From Lysobacterales bacterium UBA5700 (GTDB lineage Bacteria > Pseudomonadota > Gammaproteobacteria > Xanthomonadales > Xanthomonadaceae), in NCBI GenBank assembly GCA_002420085.1, contig DIHI01000110.1:1-8578 (forward strand): DNA of 8,578 bases. Direction: 5' to 3'. Made by a program: the position numbers and the translations under genes. Below, piece after piece: positions 6,733 to 8,578 of the stretch (positions are counted from its first letter, which is position 1; each line of letters starts with the position of its first letter). Below the pieces are notes generated by a model. That model made no database searches, had not been told where the DNA came from, and saw nothing but the letters and a program-made list of their open reading frames with translations.

Positions 6733-6743
6733 TAGCCATCACG
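6728..6743. promoter_or_regulatory. CRP/Clp-type palindrome upstream of cas3
   Basis: The sequence CGTGATAGCCATCACG is a perfect 6-bp-arm inverted repeat. It keeps the GTGA-N6-TCAC core of the CRP-family consensus TGTGA-N6-TCACA, differing only in the outermost base of each arm. It overlaps the putative -35 box and the promoter spacer, with its centre near -28 from the predicted start. At that position binding would more naturally repress than activate. Xanthomonadales carry a CRP homologue (Clp), and CRP is known to act on cas promoters in several bacteria. The assignment here is inference. Confidence 0.5.
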
Positions 6744-6757
6744 GCTTGTGCTAGGCT
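6729..6757 (+). promoter_or_regulatory. Putative sigma-70 promoter for cas3
   Basis: The -35 candidate is GTGATA (6729-6734, four of six matches). A 17-bp spacer leads to TAGGCT (6752-6757, three of six matches), which is preceded directly by TGC, an extended -10 arrangement. Transcription would start near 6764. The individual boxes are weak; the extended -10 and correct spacing are the support. Confidence 0.4.
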
Positions 6758-6903
6758 CGAACAACGGCACAACGGACATCACCGATCCAATCGCATCGAT
6801 CCCCGCCACGGAAGACCCACACACCCCACCGCCATCGCCATCGCATGGACCGCCACCGTCCACCGCCGCACTCCTCACCCCCCGATCACATCGCGTGCCA
6901 AGG

Positions 6904-6919
6904 CCGGCGCGCGCGCCGG
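6904..6919. repeat. Perfect 16-bp GC palindrome
   Basis: CCGGCGCGCGCGCCGG is fully self-complementary and contains an alternating C-G run. It lies 112 bp before the cas3 ATG. It has no loop, so as RNA it would form only a short hairpin. As DNA it could be a protein site or a Z-DNA-prone element. In such GC-rich DNA it may also be chance. Confidence 0.5.
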
Positions 6920-6950
6920 ACCCGACCTGCCGTCGGACGGGCTCGGCTTA

Positions 6951-6987
6951 TCCGGACATGTCCAGGATGGACGTGTCCGGACCTTTT
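6951..6987 (+). terminator. Hairpin with T-run in the cas3 leader (possible attenuator)
   Basis: The left arm TCCGGACATGTCC (6951-6963) pairs with the right arm GGACGTGTCCGGA (6969-6981) around the loop AGGAT. In RNA all 13 pairs form, counting one U-G wobble. CC and then TTTT (6984-6987) follow the stem, as in an intrinsic terminator, although the T-run is short. It stands 44 nt before the cas3 ATG, with no upstream gene ending nearby, so it would act as a leader attenuator rather than an operon end. Each arm also contains a 10-bp palindrome-like word (GGACATGTCC, GGACGTGTCC) 15 bp apart, so a tandem operator is an alternative reading. Confidence 0.5.
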
Positions 6988-7031
6988 CGAGGCCCGGATC
7001 GGATGACCTCTCGAATCGAACGGATCGCAGC

Positions 7032-8578
7032 ATGAGCCCGGCCAACGCCGCCAGCGATCGGCCCATCGACGACGGCCCACGCGCGCCGCCCAGCGAATCG
7101 CCACTCGCCCACACCCGCCCCGATCCCGCCGCCCCCGACACCTGGCACGACCACGGACTGGCCGACCACCTGCACAGCGTCGCCCGGCTCGCCCGCGACT
7201 TCGCCGGTGACTTCGACGCCAGCACCTGGGCCGAAGCCGCCGGCCGCTGGCACGATCTGGGCAAGTACAGCCCCGACTTCCAGTCCTACATCCGCCGAGC
7301 CAGCGGCCGCGATCGCGCCGACGCTCACATCGAAGGCCGGCCCGGCCGGGTCAACCACTCCAGTGCCGGCGCCCTGCATGCCGTCGAAACCCTCGGCGCC
7401 ATGGGCAAAGTGTTGGCACAGGTGATCATGGCCCACCACGCCGGCCTGTACGATGGCGAGGGCATCACCGAGCGCCTCGCCCGCGACCACGACTGCCTGG
7501 CCGCCGCCATGGCCGGAGCGCCACCGGACGACGTGCTCACCGCGCCGACACTGGGTCCACCGAACGTGCCCGGCGGCGCCGGCACGCCGGGCGCCTACGC
7601 GCTGTGGCTGCGGCTGTTGTTCTCCTGTCTGGTCGATGCCGACTTCCTCGACACCGAATCATTCATGGACGAGGGCAAGGCCGCCAACCGCAGCGGCTGG
7701 CCCGACCTCGCCTCGCTCAAGCCCCTGCTCGACGCCCATCTCGACCGACTTGCCAGCACAGCAACCTCATCGCGAGTAAACGCCGCCCGCGCCGACATCC
7801 TGGCCCAATGCCGCACCGCCGCCGACCTGCCGCCGGGCGTGTTCACCCTCAGTGTGCCCACCGGCGGCGGCAAGACCCTCGCCGGCATGGCCTTCGCGCT
7901 CGACCACGCCCTGCGCCACGGCCAGCGTCGGATCATCCACGTCATCCCCTACACCAGCATCATCGAGCAGACCGCCGACGTGTTCCGCAAGGTGTTCGGC
8001 GACGCCGTGGTCGAACACCACAGCAACACCGAGAGCGACGGCAACGACGACGCCCGCTCCCGCCTCGCCTGCGAGAACTGGGACGCACCGATCATCGTCA
8101 CCACCACCGTGCAGTTCTTCGAATCGCTGTTCGCCGCCCGCACCAGCCGCTGCCGCAAGCTGCACAACATCGTCAACAGCGTGGTGGTGCTGGACGAAGC
8201 GCAACTGCTGCCACCGCCGTTTCTGCAACCGATCATCGACGTGCTCAACCTGCTGAGCCGGCATTACCGCGTCACCGTGTTGCTGTCCACCGCTACCCAA
8301 CCGGCCTTGACCAGCCGCGACTGGTTCGGCGGCGGCTTTCGCGGACTGGACGACAGCCGCGAGATCATCGCCGAGCCCGATCGGCTGTATGCCGAACTCG
8401 ACCGCGTCGATGTCCACCTGCCCGACGATCTGACCCGCCCGACGACCTGGGCCGACCTCGCCGAGCGCGCCAGCGCCGAAGGCGACGTGTTGATCGTGGT
8501 CGGCCGACGCAGCGACGCCCGCGAACTGCACGCGCACATGCCCGATGACAGTCGCCACCTCTCGGCCCTGATGTGTGG
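7032..8578 (+). CDS. cas3: CRISPR-associated nuclease/helicase Cas3 (5' part, cut by window edge)
   Basis: Cas3 is the effector of type I CRISPR-Cas: after Cascade binds target DNA, its HD domain nicks and its SF2 helicase unwinds and degrades the strand. The window holds 515 whole codons with no stop, about two thirds of a normal Cas3. The HD nuclease domain (about 26-245) shows H46/H48, RWHDLGKYSPDFQSY at 72-86 (His74-Asp75), NHSSAGA at 108-114, AHHAGL at 134-139 and CLVDADFLDTE at 199-209. The helicase follows: Walker A VPTGGGKTL at 275-283 (Lys281), IPYTSIIEQT at 305-314, VTTTVQFFESLF at 356-367, the Walker B variant LDEAQLLP at 387-394, LLSTATQPAL at 417-426, motif IV near DVLIVVGRRSDARELH at 485-500, and HLSALMC at the edge. 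The DEAQ box and the sequence style suggest type I-C or a related subtype. ATG 7032 has only a weak GGA 7 nt upstream. cas5, cas8, cas7 and adaptation genes would be expected to the right. Confidence 0.95.
   Translation, partial: MSPANAASDRPIDDGPRAPPSESPLAHTRPDPAAPDTWHDHGLADHLHSVARLARDFAGDFDASTWAEAAGRWHDLGKYSPDFQSYIRRASGRDRADAHIEGRPGRVNHSSAGALHAVETLGAMGKVLAQVIMAHHAGLYDGEGITERLARDHDCLAAAMAGAPPDDVLTAPTLGPPNVPGGAGTPGAYALWLRLLFSCLVDADFLDTESFMDEGKAANRSGWPDLASLKPLLDAHLDRLASTATSSRVNAARADILAQCRTAADLPPGVFTLSVPTGGGKTLAGMAFALDHALRHGQRRIIHVIPYTSIIEQTADVFRKVFGDAVVEHHSNTESDGNDDARSRLACENWDAPIIVTTTVQFFESLFAARTSRCRKLHNIVNSVVVLDEAQLLPPPFLQPIIDVLNLLSRHYRVTVLLSTATQPALTSRDWFGGGFRGLDDSREIIAEPDRLYAELDRVDVHLPDDLTRPTTWADLAERASAEGDVLIVVGRRSDARELHAHMPDDSRHLSALMC

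Larger units (their letters stand above)
6700..7031. promoter_or_regulatory. Structured cas3 leader region
   Basis: This 332-bp stretch between the small membrane protein gene and cas3 holds no convincing protein gene. In order it contains an inverted repeat and CRP-like palindrome with a promoter-like pair (6716-6757), a plain C- and A-rich stretch, a perfect 16-bp GC palindrome (6904-6919), and a 13-bp hairpin with a T-run (6951-6987). A short frame at 6958-7035 overlaps the cas3 start. If the promoter is right, the mRNA leader before cas3 is about 270 nt, unusually long. Confidence 0.6.

Noticed and set aside
6700..7031. A CRISPR array or leader with repeats next to cas3
   Set aside because: There are no regularly spaced 28-37-bp repeats with unique spacers anywhere in the window. 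The inverted repeats here are single elements.
6748..7035. 95-codon plus-strand frame as a full gene before cas3
   Set aside because: Its GTG start lies within the putative promoter, and the product is Pro/Thr/Ser low complexity. Only its last 25 codons are kept, as a speculative leader frame.
7604..8548. 314-codon plus-strand frame inside cas3
   Set aside because: It is an out-of-frame reading of cas3. The Arg/Pro/His-rich product has no domain, while the cas3 frame shows all helicase motifs.

Overview
The window reads as chromosome of a GC-rich proteobacterium. A gammaproteobacterium of the Xanthomonadales/Lysobacterales kind is the best guess: codons end strongly in G or C, and there is a type II secretion gspC-gspD pair, a Blc-type lipocalin lipoprotein and an RssA-like patatin. 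The family assignments are firm; the taxonomic guess is an inference. The window holds six complete or near-complete protein genes, one further gene cut by the right edge, and no RNA genes or CRISPR array.

Left part (37-3093, minus strand): gspC then gspD, the inner-membrane clamp protein and the outer-membrane secretin of the type II secretion system. They are transcribed leftward and leave the window just after gspD. Across a 240-bp divergent gap lies a plus-strand pair: an HTH-WYL-WCX transcription factor (3334-4314) overlapped by 8 bp by a GTG-started patatin-like phospholipase (4307-5260). This looks like a translationally coupled operon. The gap carries a degenerate 12-bp tandem repeat and a -10-like box so close to the WYL ATG that the mRNA may be leaderless. 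A lipocalin lipoprotein gene (5305-5943, minus) converges on the patatin gene with only 44 bp between the stops.

Right part (5944-8578): a 363-bp gap with short direct and inverted repeats, then a small two-helix membrane protein of unknown function (6307-6699, plus), then a 332-bp structured leader, then the first 515 codons of a Cas3 HD nuclease/helicase (7032 to the edge). The Cas3 has the DEAQ version of the helicase box and other features that suggest type I-C or a related subtype. A type I CRISPR-Cas operon therefore probably starts here and continues to the right.

The most interesting stretch is the cas3 leader (6700-7031). It holds a CRP/Clp-type palindrome (CGTGA-N6-TCACG) overlapping a plausible sigma-70 promoter, a perfect 16-bp GC palindrome, and a 13-bp hairpin followed by CCTTTT about 45 nt before the cas3 start. 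A short reading frame crosses that hairpin and ends in an ATGA overlap with cas3. Together these suggest layered control of CRISPR expression by a global regulator and possibly by leader attenuation; this is inference from sequence only.
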